Below, one piece after another: positions 53,850 through 62,911 of a stretch of DNA of 64,000 nucleotides. Positions within the stretch are counted from its first letter, which is position 1, and every line of letters starts with the position of its first letter. The notes beneath the pieces are model-generated. The model saw nothing but the letters and a program-made list of their open reading frames with translations, was not told the DNA's origin and did not search any database. Position numbers and translations under genes: made by a program. Origin of the DNA: Clostridiales bacterium UBA4080 (GTDB taxonomy: Bacteria; Bacillota; Clostridia; Lachnospirales; Vallitaleaceae); the NCBI GenBank assembly GCA_002381865.1, contig DFYO01000019.1, positions 124,411 through 188,410 of the forward strand, written 5' to 3'.

Positions 53850-55202
53850 TTATTCGTCAATTTCATCTAACTCTTCTTCGCTAAAATCCTCTTCCAAAAA
53901 GTATTGACTGCCTTCATCCTTAGGAAGAAGCTCAACATTTTTCAGTTTTTTTTGAATTGCTCTACTTCTTACTCCTGCTTGTTTTATAACATTAGATGCT
54001 TCGTTTAATTTCTTTTGTGTTTTTTCTAATACATCGCCAAATTTATTGAATTCAGCCTTTACAGCTCCTAAAACCTCCCATACTTCACTTGAGCGTTTTT
54101 CAATTGCAAGAGTTCTAAAGCCCATCTGCAAACTATTTAGTAAAGCAGCCACCGTAGTAGGTCCTGTAATTATTATTTTATAGTCTCTCTGTAGCATCTC
54201 AAAGAGTCCAATTCTAAGAACCTCCGCATATAAGCCTTCAAAAGGCAAAAACATAATCGCAAAATCTGTTGTATTTGGAGGATCAATATACTTATCCTTA
54301 ATTTCTTTTGCAGATGCCTTGATTCTGTTTGATAGTTGTTTTTTTGCTTCCTCAATTAAAGCAATATTTCCATTTTCATAAGCCTCTAATAAAAGCTGAT
54401 AATCTTCTGTGGGGAACTTTGAATCCATTGGAAGCCAGACTGATTTGTCGTCATTCTCTCTTCCTGGAAGCTTTATTGCAAACTCCACAAAAGCATTTGA
54501 ATTATCTTTTGTTTTTACGTTTTTTTCATACTGCTCTCTGGTAAGAATCTCTTCTAAAATATTTTCCAGCTGATACTCTCCAAGAACTCCTCTTGTTTTT
54601 ACATTAGTTAATACTTTTTTTAAATCTCCTACCCCCACCGCAAGGGTGTGCATTTCTCCTAGTCCCTTGTGAACTTGTTCTAATCTGTCACTAACTATCT
54701 TAAAGGATTCTCCCAGTCTTGTTTCCAATGTTTTTTGAAGCTTTTCATCCACAGTTTCTCTCATTTTTTCAAGTTGACGGTTGTTGTCCTCCTGAATATA
54801 TTTGAGCTTACTTTCAACGGCCTCTTTAACCTTGTCAAGCTTTTCTTCGTTGCTTTTAGTCAGCTGCTCTAGCTGTGTAATCATCGAATCTCTATAACCC
54901 TTTTCCAATTGAGCAATCTCAGTGATTCGCTTAAGCATTGAATCTTGAAAATTGCTCTGGCTATTCATCAATTCTTCTCTGGTGGTTTTTAAGTTAATTG
55001 CAAGCTCTTCTCTGCTTTTAGCAAATTCATCCTTTAAGGAATATTCGAGTCTGAAAAGCTCCTTACTATCCTCTTGCTGCTCTTCTTGATTTTGCCTACT
55101 ATGGCTTCTAAAATAAATTAAAACAGCAATACCAATCACAGAGTTTAATGCAAGCAAAGCAATTATTATTATTTCGTTAATGTCCATATTAATTAATTGC
55201 AT
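53850..55202 (-). CDS. rmuC: RmuC family protein
   Basis: Protein of 450 residues: N-terminal TM helix (about 9-30), coiled coil (about 40-190) and the RmuC nuclease-like core (about 195-400, with TRGVLGEYQLENILEEIL and WLPMDSKFPTEDY). It limits DNA inversions and is implicated in recombination or defence against foreign DNA. The ATG at 55202 lies inside the end of the DJ-1/PfpI gene; Met at 55187 is an alternative. Translation is probably coupled. Confidence 0.92.
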   Translation of the reverse strand: MQLINMDINEIIIIALLALNSVIGIAVLIYFRSHSRQNQEEQQEDSKELFRLEYSLKDEFAKSREELAINLKTTREELMNSQSNFQDSMLKRITEIAQLEKGYRDSMITQLEQLTKSNEEKLDKVKEAVESKLKYIQEDNNRQLEKMRETVDEKLQKTLETRLGESFKIVSDRLEQVHKGLGEMHTLAVGVGDLKKVLTNVKTRGVLGEYQLENILEEILTREQYEKNVKTKDNSNAFVEFAIKLPGRENDDKSVWLPMDSKFPTEDYQLLLEAYENGNIALIEEAKKQLSNRIKASAKEIKDKYIDPPNTTDFAIMFLPFEGLYAEVLRIGLFEMLQRDYKIIITGPTTVAALLNSLQMGFRTLAIEKRSSEVWEVLGAVKAEFNKFGDVLEKTQKKLNEASNVIKQAGVRSRAIQKKLKNVELLPKDEGSQYFLEEDFSEEELDEIDE

Positions 55203-55722
55203 CTTGAGCTAAAAAATCGTTCAAAACTGCAATATACTCCTGCATATATTGTGGTAAATCCTTTGGCCATCTGCTTGACACCAGATTTTGATCGCAAACA
55301 ACAGGAACATTTTCCCATATTCCTCCTGCATTAATCATGTCGTCCTTAATTCCTGGTGTAGAGGTTACTTTTCGCCCCTTTATTATTCCAGCTGAAATAG
55401 ATACCCATCCGGCATGGCATATTTGACCAATTGGTTTTTTCTTATCATTAAAATATCTAACCATATCAAGTACGATTTCATATCTCCTTATTTTATCAGG
55501 AGCCCAGCCTCCAGGAATTAGCAGTCCCGAATAATCGTCTAATACAACCTCTTCATATGATAAAGCTGATATATATGGTACTCCATATTTACCTTTGTAT
55601 TCTTTTTCCTTAACACTCGATGCCATAACTACCTCATGACCCTCTTCCATCAGCCTATAGTAAGGATAATACAACTCTAAATCTTCTGCTAATTCATCTA
55701 CTACCATTAATATTTTCGCCAT
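55189..55722 (-). CDS. DJ-1/PfpI family protein
   Basis: Protein of 177 residues of the glutamine-amidotransferase-like DJ-1/PfpI family. The nucleophile elbow is IGQICHAGW, with the catalytic Cys, and LLIPGGWAPDK is the oxyanion region. Family roles include deglycase, chaperone and general stress protection. It is co-transcribed with rmuC and has its own strong promoter and AGGAGG site. Confidence 0.85.
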   Translation of the reverse strand: MAKILMVVDELAEDLELYYPYYRLMEEGHEVVMASSVKEKEYKGKYGVPYISALSYEEVVLDDYSGLLIPGGWAPDKIRRYEIVLDMVRYFNDKKKPIGQICHAGWVSISAGIIKGRKVTSTPGIKDDMINAGGIWENVPVVCDQNLVSSRWPKDLPQYMQEYIAVLNDFLAQDAIN

Positions 55723-55770
55723 AATAAACCTCCTCCAAAAAATCCGTTAACTTTCTGTATCTTAAAAATA

Positions 55771-55799
55771 ATTATACTCGTATCGCAAGCTCTAGTCAA
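55771..55799 (-). promoter_or_regulatory. Promoter of the DJ-1/PfpI-rmuC operon
   Basis: TTGACT (55794-55799) and TATAAT (55771-55776) on the minus strand with a 17-base spacer. The region 55800-55937 between this promoter and the divergent MarR promoter shows nothing else clear. Confidence 0.7.
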
Positions 55800-55937
55800 C
55801 GAAGTGATTGTAAATGCAGTGCCATTTTTAGCTTTTTTACATACTACCACTCTAGCTTAATATTTTACTAAATATTATTTTTTATTACTCAAATTAGAAG
55901 ATTATTCTTATCCGCTAAATCCTGTAAACCAAATTAG

Positions 55938-55966
55938 TTGACAACGCAACCTTTTTATTCTATACT
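55938..55966 (+). promoter_or_regulatory. Promoter of the MarR-MATE operon
   Basis: TTGACA (55938-55943) and TATACT (55961-55966) with a 17-base spacer. The -35 lies in the short palindrome GTTGACAAC, a possible MarR contact. Confidence 0.75.
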
Positions 55967-55995
55967 TGCACTACTAAATACTTTGGGAGGTAATT

Positions 55996-56448
55996 ATGTC
56001 TTCACCTGAAAGCAAAGATTCTGCAATAGGAAAATATATTTCTATATTATATAGATACGGTCGTTCATATATGGATCAGAGGATGTCTGAATATTCCATA
56101 GGAAGCGGTCAATATTCTTTTCTTTTTTATCTTTATTCAAATGACAACTCAACTCAGGATAAAATAAGCTCCTCACTTTGTGTGGATAAAGCAACCACAA
56201 CAAGAGCACTACAAAAGCTTGAGACTTTAGGTTATATAAGCAGACGTATTTCTACCTCTGATAATCGTATTAATCTTGTTAAGCTAACCCCTGAAGGCAG
56301 GCTGCTTTGTGAGGAATTAAAGGATTATTCAAAAATATGGGAATCCATTCTTTTGGACAATATACCTATTGAAGAACACTCTATTATTAAATCATATTTA
56401 AAAATATTAGCTGAAAATGCAATAAATAACAAACTAACTAAAGAATAA
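55996..56448 (+). CDS. MarR family transcriptional regulator
   Basis: Winged-helix protein of 150 residues. The recognition helix region is DKISSSLCVDKATTTRALQK and the wing SRRISTSDNRINLVKLT. Such regulators usually repress a neighbouring transporter and release DNA on binding a small phenolic or drug-like ligand. It is 18 bases upstream of a MATE exporter, most likely its target along with itself. Confidence 0.9.
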   Translation: MSSPESKDSAIGKYISILYRYGRSYMDQRMSEYSIGSGQYSFLFYLYSNDNSTQDKISSSLCVDKATTTRALQKLETLGYISRRISTSDNRINLVKLTPEGRLLCEELKDYSKIWESILLDNIPIEEHSIIKSYLKILAENAINNKLTKE

Positions 56449-56466
56449 ATACTGAAAGGATATACT

Positions 56467-57831
56467 ATGACAAATAACGAACAGCTTAAAACGGAATCTG
56501 TACTAAAACTATTAATAAAATTTTCAATTCCTGCAATTGTCGGCATGCTTGTGAGCGCTCTCTACAATGTTGTTGACCGAATATACATTGGCAAACTTGG
56601 TTCTCTGGCTATGACGGGTATCGGACTCGTTCTTCCCTTTATGACGATACTAATGGCCTTTGGAATGCTTATCGGCATTGGTGCCGGAGCTAGAATATCT
56701 ATCCGACTTGGGCAAAACCAGCCAAAGTCTGCCGAAAAAATTCTCGGTAATTCTTTCGTTCTGCTTATTATGATTCTAGGAGCAGTTGCAATTATTACTT
56801 ACATATATAAAACACCCCTATTAATGCTATTTGGCGCTAGCACTGCGACAATAGGTTATGCCGACACCTATTTAACCATTATTCTTATAGGGAGTATTTT
56901 TCAGGGCTTGGGTTTTGGCCTTAACAATATTATCCGAGCAGAGGGTAACCCTAAAATTGCTATGCATACAATGCTTATCGGCGCAATAATTAACATCGTG
57001 CTTGACCCAATACTAATTTTTACCTTTAATATGGGAATTGCAGGAGCTGCAATTGCTACAATCATCTCACATTTTGTTACTGCCAGCTGGGTTTTGTACC
57101 ATTTTACTCTTGGCAAAGGAAAGTTAAAACTAAGAAAAGAACACTTAAAATTAGATACTCAAATTGTAAAAAGCATTGTCAGTATCGGAATGTCACCTTT
57201 TTTTATTCAGATTTCTGCAAGCGTTGTAGGGGTAGTCTCTAATAACGCCCTTAAAAATAATGGTGGTGATATTGCAATTGGAGCTATGACAGTAATTAAT
57301 GCAATTGCGATATTTTTTATCATGCCTGTCCTTGGTATTAACCAGGGAATACAGCCAATTATCGGCTTCAATTATGGTGCACAGCAATATGACCGTGTTA
57401 AGGAAGCCCTTAAATTAGGTATCCTAGCTGCAACCAGCTTATGTATTCTGGGCTTTATTATGACTCAATTTTTCCCTTCTGCTTTAATTGCACTTTTTAA
57501 TGATGAGCCTGAGCTTAACAAAACAGCAATCCTAGGAATGCGTATATTCTTATCAATGCTTCCTTTTATTGGTTTTCAAATAGTAAGCTCTAATTATTTT
57601 CAAGCTGTAGGCAAAGCACCTCGTGCAATGTTTTTAAGCTTGCTAAGACAAGTAATCTTCCTAATTCCTTTATTGTGGATTCTTCCTATGTATTTAGGTC
57701 TTAATGGTGTTTGGATGGCAGGGCCAGCCTCTGATCTGGCTGCTACTGTTTTAACCGCAATTTTTATAATAAAAGAGATGCGTCATCTTGACGCATCTCA
57801 CAATGAAATCACTTCACTATCATATCAATAA
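56467..57831 (+). CDS. MATE family efflux transporter
   Basis: Membrane antiporter of 454 residues with twelve predicted TM helices and the two-fold MATE repeat: FSIPAIVGMLVSALYNVVDR in the first half, and VVGVVSNNALKNNGG with INQGIQPIIGFNYGA in the second. It exports cationic or other toxic compounds using a Na+ or H+ gradient. Its last codons contain a hairpin that serves the opposite strand. It overlaps the convergent gene by 23 bases. Confidence 0.92.
   Translation: MTNNEQLKTESVLKLLIKFSIPAIVGMLVSALYNVVDRIYIGKLGSLAMTGIGLVLPFMTILMAFGMLIGIGAGARISIRLGQNQPKSAEKILGNSFVLLIMILGAVAIITYIYKTPLLMLFGASTATIGYADTYLTIILIGSIFQGLGFGLNNIIRAEGNPKIAMHTMLIGAIINIVLDPILIFTFNMGIAGAAIATIISHFVTASWVLYHFTLGKGKLKLRKEHLKLDTQIVKSIVSIGMSPFFIQISASVVGVVSNNALKNNGGDIAIGAMTVINAIAIFFIMPVLGINQGIQPIIGFNYGAQQYDRVKEALKLGILAATSLCILGFIMTQFFPSALIALFNDEPELNKTAILGMRIFLSMLPFIGFQIVSSNYFQAVGKAPRAMFLSLLRQVIFLIPLLWILPMYLGLNGVWMAGPASDLAATVLTAIFIIKEMRHLDASHNEITSLSYQ
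57775..57799 (-). terminator. Terminator for the minus-strand gene, embedded in the MATE coding region
   Basis: Perfect 11-bp stem GAGATGCGTCA / TGACGCATCTC with a 3-base loop. On the minus strand it is followed by TTTTATTATAAAAATT, just beyond the stop of the GGDEF-HD-GYP gene; on the plus strand no T-run follows. Confidence 0.75.
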
Positions 57832-60277
57832 ATACATTTACTAGCTTTGGATCAAATTGCGTTCCTGAATTTCTTTTCATCTCTTTAACCGCTTCTTCTT
57901 TAGTTATTCCCTTTTTATATACCCTATCGCTAGTCATTGCATCATAAGCATCTGCAAGACTAATAATTCTGGATTTCAAGGGAATCTCATCTCCCTTCAA
58001 GCCCTTTGGATATCCTCTTCCATCCCACCTCTCATGATGAGCTAGTACATACTCAGCCATTTCTGACATTTCATTTACTGTGCTTAAAATTCTGTAGCCA
58101 ATCTCAGGATGCCGAGTCATTCTTTCCCACTCTGCCTCCGATAGCTTTCCAGGTTTATTAAGCATATGCTCATCAATTGCAACCTTTCCTATATCATGCA
58201 GCAGCCCTAATGAACGCAGCTCCTTAACCTCGCCTTCAAGCATTCCCAATGTGACTGCCATTTCTTCACACAAATCCGATACCCTTCTAGAGTGCGCCTC
58301 CTCATTGCTGTTCTTTTCATGCAGAGCATGAATAATTGTCTGAATGGTTTTACCTCTCATACTTGGACTTTCAAATAGCTTTTTTTTGTATAAATAGTCC
58401 TCTGCAAGCTTTAGAACATGATTAATATCTGTTTGCATATCTGATTTTTCTGCCCAACCTAGAGATACAGATACATCAACTAGATCAATTTTTTCTTTTG
58501 TAGTCCTGTAAATAATATCATTTACCATTAGCTCCGCCTGCTGTTGGCTTGTATTATTCATAATAACAACAAATTCATCTCCGCCAATTCTGCAAACAAT
58601 ATCCTTTTCTCTACAGCCCTTTATTATACTTTCACTAACCTTTTTCAAGAGCTTATCACCTTTAACATGCCCAAAGGAGTCATTAACAAGCTTCAAACCA
58701 TTTACATCAGCCATAATAATTGTGATAGGCAAGTTTTCCGACTTATCACATCGTAACAGCTCCTCTTCAAAGAATCTTCTGTTATAGACCCCCGTTAGCT
58801 GATCATAATAGCTCATATTCTCTAACTTTTCTTCCAGCTCTTTTCTTGCCGAGATATCTCTTATAACTGCATGGTAAGCCTCTTTTCCATGAAAAAAAAT
58901 CTTTGTTAGCACAACATCTACTATAAAGGATTTACCCTCATTATTTTTATGTGTCCACTCAAATCTACTGCTCATATTAATATCTGCAAGCTGTATCATT
59001 CTCTTTGCTTTTTCAAAAGATGAGTACCCCTTTTGCTGAAGCTCAGGTGAAAAATCCCATACCATTTTCCCAACTATTTCAGATTTTTTCTTAACTCCAA
59101 AAAGTTCAAAAGCCGCAATATTGCAATCTAAAATAGAGTCCTCTGTTAATATCAGTATTGCATCCGCCGAGCTTTCGAAGATACTTCTAAAACTATTTTC
59201 GCTTGCAACCAACGCATCCATATTTTTTTTCTTTTCTGTTATATCCTCTGAAAAACAAAGTTCTTTTATACCTTCTGCTGAATTATTGCCAAACATTATT
59301 TCTTTAATGTTTGTCCATACTATATTGCCATCGCTTTTTACATATCTTTTATCTAATTCAAAAATATCCAGCTTTTTAGTTATAAGCTGTTGCTTTAAGT
59401 GCTTGTGTTTTTCAACATCCTCAGGATAGGTTATTTCTATCCAGTCAAAATTACCCAACTGAGCTTCTGTTTTTCCTATAAGCTCTAAATATTTTTTATT
59501 CGCCTTATATACCTTTCCACTGTCAGGATCTAAAAGGCTAATTCCTATTGGTGCCTGTTCAAAGATAGCTCTAAAGCGCTCTTCACTTTCAGATAATAGT
59601 TCATATTGCTTTTTCAATTTTTCCTTGCTTCTGACTATTTCCCTCATTGAATATTCCAGCTTTTTATTCGCATGCTCTAAGCTGATTTTATTGATTTCAT
59701 ATTCCTTATATATTCTTTTTCTTTCCCCGGTTTCTAAGATAACCTTCCCGATAAATAAGGTCATCAGCGGGTATATAATTAATACTGGAAGGGCTACTGA
59801 ATTAATTGCTGCCATTGTTGCAGTTTCAGGCAAGGTATACATCGAAAGCACCATCAAAATATGTAGTACAAGGCCCATTATTAATAAGTCTTTCTCGGTA
59901 ATTTTTTCCCCCTCTTTAAGTGCATAAGCACTCGAGCCAATAATCACTGATATTATTATCACTACACTTCCCATAATCAGACCTGTTCCGCCCTGATATA
60001 TCCTTAGCGCTATAGCAAGGATACCTGCAATACTTGCAGTCAAAGGTCCAAAGCAAAGTCCTGCCAAGCTAATCATTACCGAACGTCCGTCAAAAATAAG
60101 TCCCTGCACAAGCTCAATAGGATAAAGCATTCCAAGAATTGCGGCAACTCCAAATAGAATGCCCTGATATACTTTTTTTCTTTTCCCCTCTTCATTATAA
60201 TAGCTAATAAACCCAGAAATAATTGCAAATGAAGTTAATACACTCATCTTGTAAAGTATTTCAAAGAAAATTCCCAT
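57809..60277 (-). CDS. 5TMR-PAS-GGDEF-HD-GYP membrane protein
   Basis: Protein of 822 residues. The N-terminus has about six TM helices (1-195) of the 5TM/LytS-like type, followed by a short coiled coil, two PAS domains (about 225-350 and 355-480), GGDEF (about 485-645) and HD-GYP (about 650-822). The cyclase motif CRIGGDEFVVIM and the RxxD site (REKD) are intact, as are LLHDIGKVAID and HHERWDGRGYP. The LytS-like membrane part suggests sensing of an envelope or murein-related signal. Confidence 0.9.
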   Translation of the reverse strand: MGIFFEILYKMSVLTSFAIISGFISYYNEEGKRKKVYQGILFGVAAILGMLYPIELVQGLIFDGRSVMISLAGLCFGPLTASIAGILAIALRIYQGGTGLIMGSVVIIISVIIGSSAYALKEGEKITEKDLLIMGLVLHILMVLSMYTLPETATMAAINSVALPVLIIYPLMTLFIGKVILETGERKRIYKEYEINKISLEHANKKLEYSMREIVRSKEKLKKQYELLSESEERFRAIFEQAPIGISLLDPDSGKVYKANKKYLELIGKTEAQLGNFDWIEITYPEDVEKHKHLKQQLITKKLDIFELDKRYVKSDGNIVWTNIKEIMFGNNSAEGIKELCFSEDITEKKKNMDALVASENSFRSIFESSADAILILTEDSILDCNIAAFELFGVKKKSEIVGKMVWDFSPELQQKGYSSFEKAKRMIQLADINMSSRFEWTHKNNEGKSFIVDVVLTKIFFHGKEAYHAVIRDISARKELEEKLENMSYYDQLTGVYNRRFFEEELLRCDKSENLPITIIMADVNGLKLVNDSFGHVKGDKLLKKVSESIIKGCREKDIVCRIGGDEFVVIMNNTSQQQAELMVNDIIYRTTKEKIDLVDVSVSLGWAEKSDMQTDINHVLKLAEDYLYKKKLFESPSMRGKTIQTIIHALHEKNSNEEAHSRRVSDLCEEMAVTLGMLEGEVKELRSLGLLHDIGKVAIDEHMLNKPGKLSEAEWERMTRHPEIGYRILSTVNEMSEMAEYVLAHHERWDGRGYPKGLKGDEIPLKSRIISLADAYDAMTSDRVYKKGITKEEAVKEMKRNSGTQFDPKLVNVFIDMIVK

Positions 60278-60492
60278 AGCTCACCTCTTATAGCTTTGTT
60301 TTTTTGTAAACGTCTAACTTCCCATGCATTTTCTATACTATGAATATTTAATACAATTAAACTATCCTACTTTTATCTAGATGATTTTTCTTCTGAGTAA
60401 TTATTCAAATTTATCTTTTAATTATAAACAATATTCTTCAATATATAAAGCACCAATTATTTAAAAGAAGTTTTTTGCAGGAATTTTCATAA

Positions 60493-61356
60493 TTAATCAA
60501 ACTCCACAGTTACAAGCTCTGGTCTATTAAATATTCTAAAAGGAAATTTGCTATTTCCAAGCCCTCTGCTTACTATTAATGCTGATTGTTTTTGATAATA
60601 AGGTCCTGTTGTATATCTAGGAAAAATCCCCTGTCCAGGAGCTATAAGTCCTCCAATAAGTGGTATTCTTATCTGGCCTCCATGCGCATGCCCCGAAAAA
60701 ACTAAGTCAAAGCCTGCCTCCTGATAATAATCAAAAAATTCCGGTCTGTGACTCAGCAGTATTTGAAAATTCTCTTTGTTTTCTATTCCAAGAAGTGTCA
60801 GCCTGTCCTTAAACTCGTTTTTCATATTATTTAAACCTATGTTTCTGTCTATAAATCCCAAATCATCTATACCGCAAATATAAATACTGCTTTCATTTCT
60901 AATTATTTTTTCTATGTTATTTCCCATAACAACTACTCCAAGCTTCGTCATTTCAGCAGCTAGCTCTCTATATTCTCTTGCCTCTGATTCATGATTACCC
61001 GTCACATAATATATAGGAGCAATCTTTATTATACCCTTGATAAGCTCCAACGCAATATCAGAATCCGTTCTGTTCGCATCAATAATATCGCCCGTAATAA
61101 TTATGGCATCTGGCTTTTCCTTTTCAATCAGCTTGATAATATTCTTTTGTTCTTTTCCAAATTGCTTGTTATGTAAATCTGATATTTGAAGGAGCTTAAA
61201 GCCTTTGAAGTCTGCTGGTATTTTTTCATTTGTATATTCAATTTTTCTTACAACTATATCGTTATTCTGCCAGTACAAAAATATAAGCATCCCTAATATA
61301 ATTAGTATAATCAATAATGTTTTCCATTTAAATTTATTATTTTTATTCATTTTCAA
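60493..61356 (-). CDS. Membrane-anchored metallophosphoesterase, YkuE type
   Basis: Protein of 287 residues: N-terminal TM helix (about 12-27) and an external calcineurin-like domain. Metal motifs: LLQISDLHNK, IITGDIID, YVTGNHES, LLSHRP and FSGHAHGGQIRIP. The GHAHGGQ form and TM anchor match the YkuE/YaeI group, linked to lipid or cell-wall phosphoester hydrolysis. The region 60278-60492 upstream of the next gene holds nothing I can support. Confidence 0.85.
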   Translation of the reverse strand: MKMNKNNKFKWKTLLIILIILGMLIFLYWQNNDIVVRKIEYTNEKIPADFKGFKLLQISDLHNKQFGKEQKNIIKLIEKEKPDAIIITGDIIDANRTDSDIALELIKGIIKIAPIYYVTGNHESEAREYRELAAEMTKLGVVVMGNNIEKIIRNESSIYICGIDDLGFIDRNIGLNNMKNEFKDRLTLLGIENKENFQILLSHRPEFFDYYQEAGFDLVFSGHAHGGQIRIPLIGGLIAPGQGIFPRYTTGPYYQKQSALIVSRGLGNSKFPFRIFNRPELVTVEFD

Positions 61357-61487
61357 AACCTTTCTTTATTTGTATGCTGTTTTGTGCACCTTATAATTTT
61401 ATCATTATATTTTATTATTGCAAGTTTATATTATAAGAATTTAGTTGTATTGTTAAATACTCTATACTTTGCTTCAAACTAAAAAAC

Positions 61488-61507
61488 AGAGCCCCTTAAA
61501 GGGCTCT
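61488..61507 (-). terminator. Terminator of the small secreted-peptide gene
   Basis: AGAGCCC / GGGCTCT stem with a 6-base loop, followed on the minus strand by GTTTTTT, about 55 bases after the stop. Confidence 0.75.
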
Positions 61508-61561
61508 TAGAAAAAAATAAGTAATGCTTTACAAAAAACTTTTATCTATTTCCTTACTTGC

Positions 61562-61768
61562 TTAAAATTGATTTGCAAAATTTTCTGCAATAGCTTCAAA
61601 GCTGTCTGCAAAACTTTCAGCTGATAGCTCAACATTACTTGCAATTCCTCTTAAAAAGCTTCTGCCTGCATTAACATATGCATTTTCTGGTGAAGCTGCC
61701 ATTGCTGGAGCTGCCCCTATTGCTAATACAAGTCCCATCACTGTAACTAACCTTGATAATTTTTTCAT
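61562..61768 (-). CDS. Small secreted peptide of unknown function
   Basis: Protein of 68 residues with a clear Sec signal: KK near the start, a hydrophobic core (about 7-20) and a cleavage site after AMA (about residue 24). The mature peptide of about 44 residues begins ASPENAYVNAGRSFLRG and continues with SAESFADSFEAIAENFANQF, an acidic amphipathic helix with Phe repeated every 3-4 residues. AGGAGG precedes the ATG and a terminator follows. It lies 62 bases downstream of the DapB-like gene. I do not recognise a family. Confidence 0.7.
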   Translation of the reverse strand: MKKLSRLVTVMGLVLAIGAAPAMAASPENAYVNAGRSFLRGIASNVELSAESFADSFEAIAENFANQF

Positions 61769-61830
61769 TAAAATAGCCTCCTGATTTTTTATTCATTACA
61801 TAATACGCACTACGTTGAATTTTTAGGTGA

Positions 61831-62604
61831 CTATTTTAAACTTTTTTCAGGTTTTTTTGCAAAATTTAATGCAAGTGCTTCTTCCATGGAAAATATGCCT
61901 CTATTTTTATCTATTATCCACTTAGCTGCATAAATAGCTCCTTGCCCAAAAGCATCCCTACTAATTGACTCATGAACTATTCTAATGGTCTGATTTGGCA
62001 ATCCAAAAATAACCTCATGCTTGCCAACAATCCCTCCTACTCTAATTGAATTAACCTGTTTTTCCTTATCTAATTCAAGATATTCCGCTATCCTTATTGC
62101 GGTACCAGAGGTTTCTTTCTTACCTCTAAAATGTTCCTCAACGATTTCTATGTCTGCATTAGGAATTATTTTTTTCAATACCTTAGAAGCCTCGATTAAG
62201 AAATTAATCCCAAGCGTAATATTGGGTGAATAAAGCACTGCTGTTTTTTCTCCCAGTTTTTTAAGTTTTTCCAAATGCTCTGGCTCATATTTAGAAATTG
62301 CAGAAACTATTTTTATCCCCTCTTCTGCAAGATATTTGTGATTTTGCAAGGCATTTACCGATGAAAAATCAATTATTACATCCACTGGATTTTCTTTGTA
62401 AAAGGTTTTATGGTCTATTTTATCTGAGGAATATATCCTCCCTTCATCATGCTCAAATCCAAATAAATGACTTGCGTACTCACCTTCCTTTGTATCCGTT
62501 TTTCTAATTATCCACTTCAAAACACACTGCTCGTCCTTAAGAACTTCCTTTGCTACTATAGCTCCCGTTTTTCCAAAGCCAAACATCCCAATAGTTATTT
62601 CCAA
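61831..62604 (-). CDS. Dihydrodipicolinate-reductase-like protein
   Basis: Protein of 257 residues from the TTG at 62604, chosen because AGGGGG is 9 bases ahead. N-terminal Rossmann motif IGMFGFGKTGAIV, NADH-binding IIDFSS, and LYSPNITLGINFLIE match DapB. The catalytic segment is divergent: VEEHFRGKKETSGTA, against the usual E-x-HH-x-x-K-x-DAPSGTA. It keeps His, Lys and SGTA but lacks the second His and one residue. It may be a lysine-pathway enzyme with altered kinetics or a paralog with a new substrate; no other lysine genes are nearby. Confidence 0.7.
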   Translation of the reverse strand: MEITIGMFGFGKTGAIVAKEVLKDEQCVLKWIIRKTDTKEGEYASHLFGFEHDEGRIYSSDKIDHKTFYKENPVDVIIDFSSVNALQNHKYLAEEGIKIVSAISKYEPEHLEKLKKLGEKTAVLYSPNITLGINFLIEASKVLKKIIPNADIEIVEEHFRGKKETSGTAIRIAEYLELDKEKQVNSIRVGGIVGKHEVIFGLPNQTIRIVHESISRDAFGQGAIYAAKWIIDKNRGIFSMEEALALNFAKKPEKSLK

Positions 62605-62738
62605 GTAGAACACCCCCTAATAATATTATACGAATTTTTCTGCTCAGAACCTGCTATTGGCTCTGTTTTATATTATAGTCGCTATAAAATTGCGTGCTAT
62701 TGCTATAATTTAATAAATATTCCCCCGAGTGTATTCCC

Positions 62739-62767
62739 ATTATACACAAATAATCAATTCACTTCAA
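62739..62767 (-). promoter_or_regulatory. Promoter of the dapB-like gene, with structured leader
   Basis: TTGAAG (62762-62767) and TATAAT (62739-62744) on the minus strand with a 17-base spacer. The leader (62605-62731) can fold a TATAG/CTATA hairpin and a CAGAGCC/GGTTCTG hairpin. I do not recognise a known riboswitch. The remaining sequence to 62835 is AT-rich with nothing further. Confidence 0.6.
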
Positions 62768-62835
62768 TATTAGTATGATTTTTTTTTATTTCTTAGCAAG
62801 TAATCTGATATTGCTTTGCGGTAAAATAGTTAAAA

Positions 62836-62874
62836 AACAGTAAAAGCATTTTAGTTTTAGCTGCCTTTACTGTT
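62836..62874 (-). terminator. Terminator of the multi-pass membrane protein gene
   Basis: 12-bp stem AACAGTAAAGGC / GCTTTTACTGTT with one G-U pair, followed on the minus strand by TTTTTT, 37 bases after the stop. Confidence 0.75.
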
Positions 62875-62911
62875 TTGTCTAATTCTTTTTATATTATAAC
62901 CTATATGAAAA

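Noticed and set aside
26327..60277. c-di-GMP riboswitches upstream of the GGDEF genes
   Set aside because: I looked for GEMM-type conserved cores in the leaders and saw none.
61831..62604. 2,4-diaminopentanoate dehydrogenase (ornithine fermentation)
   Set aside because: The protein is about 100 residues too short and keeps DapB-type motifs; no ornithine-degradation genes are near.
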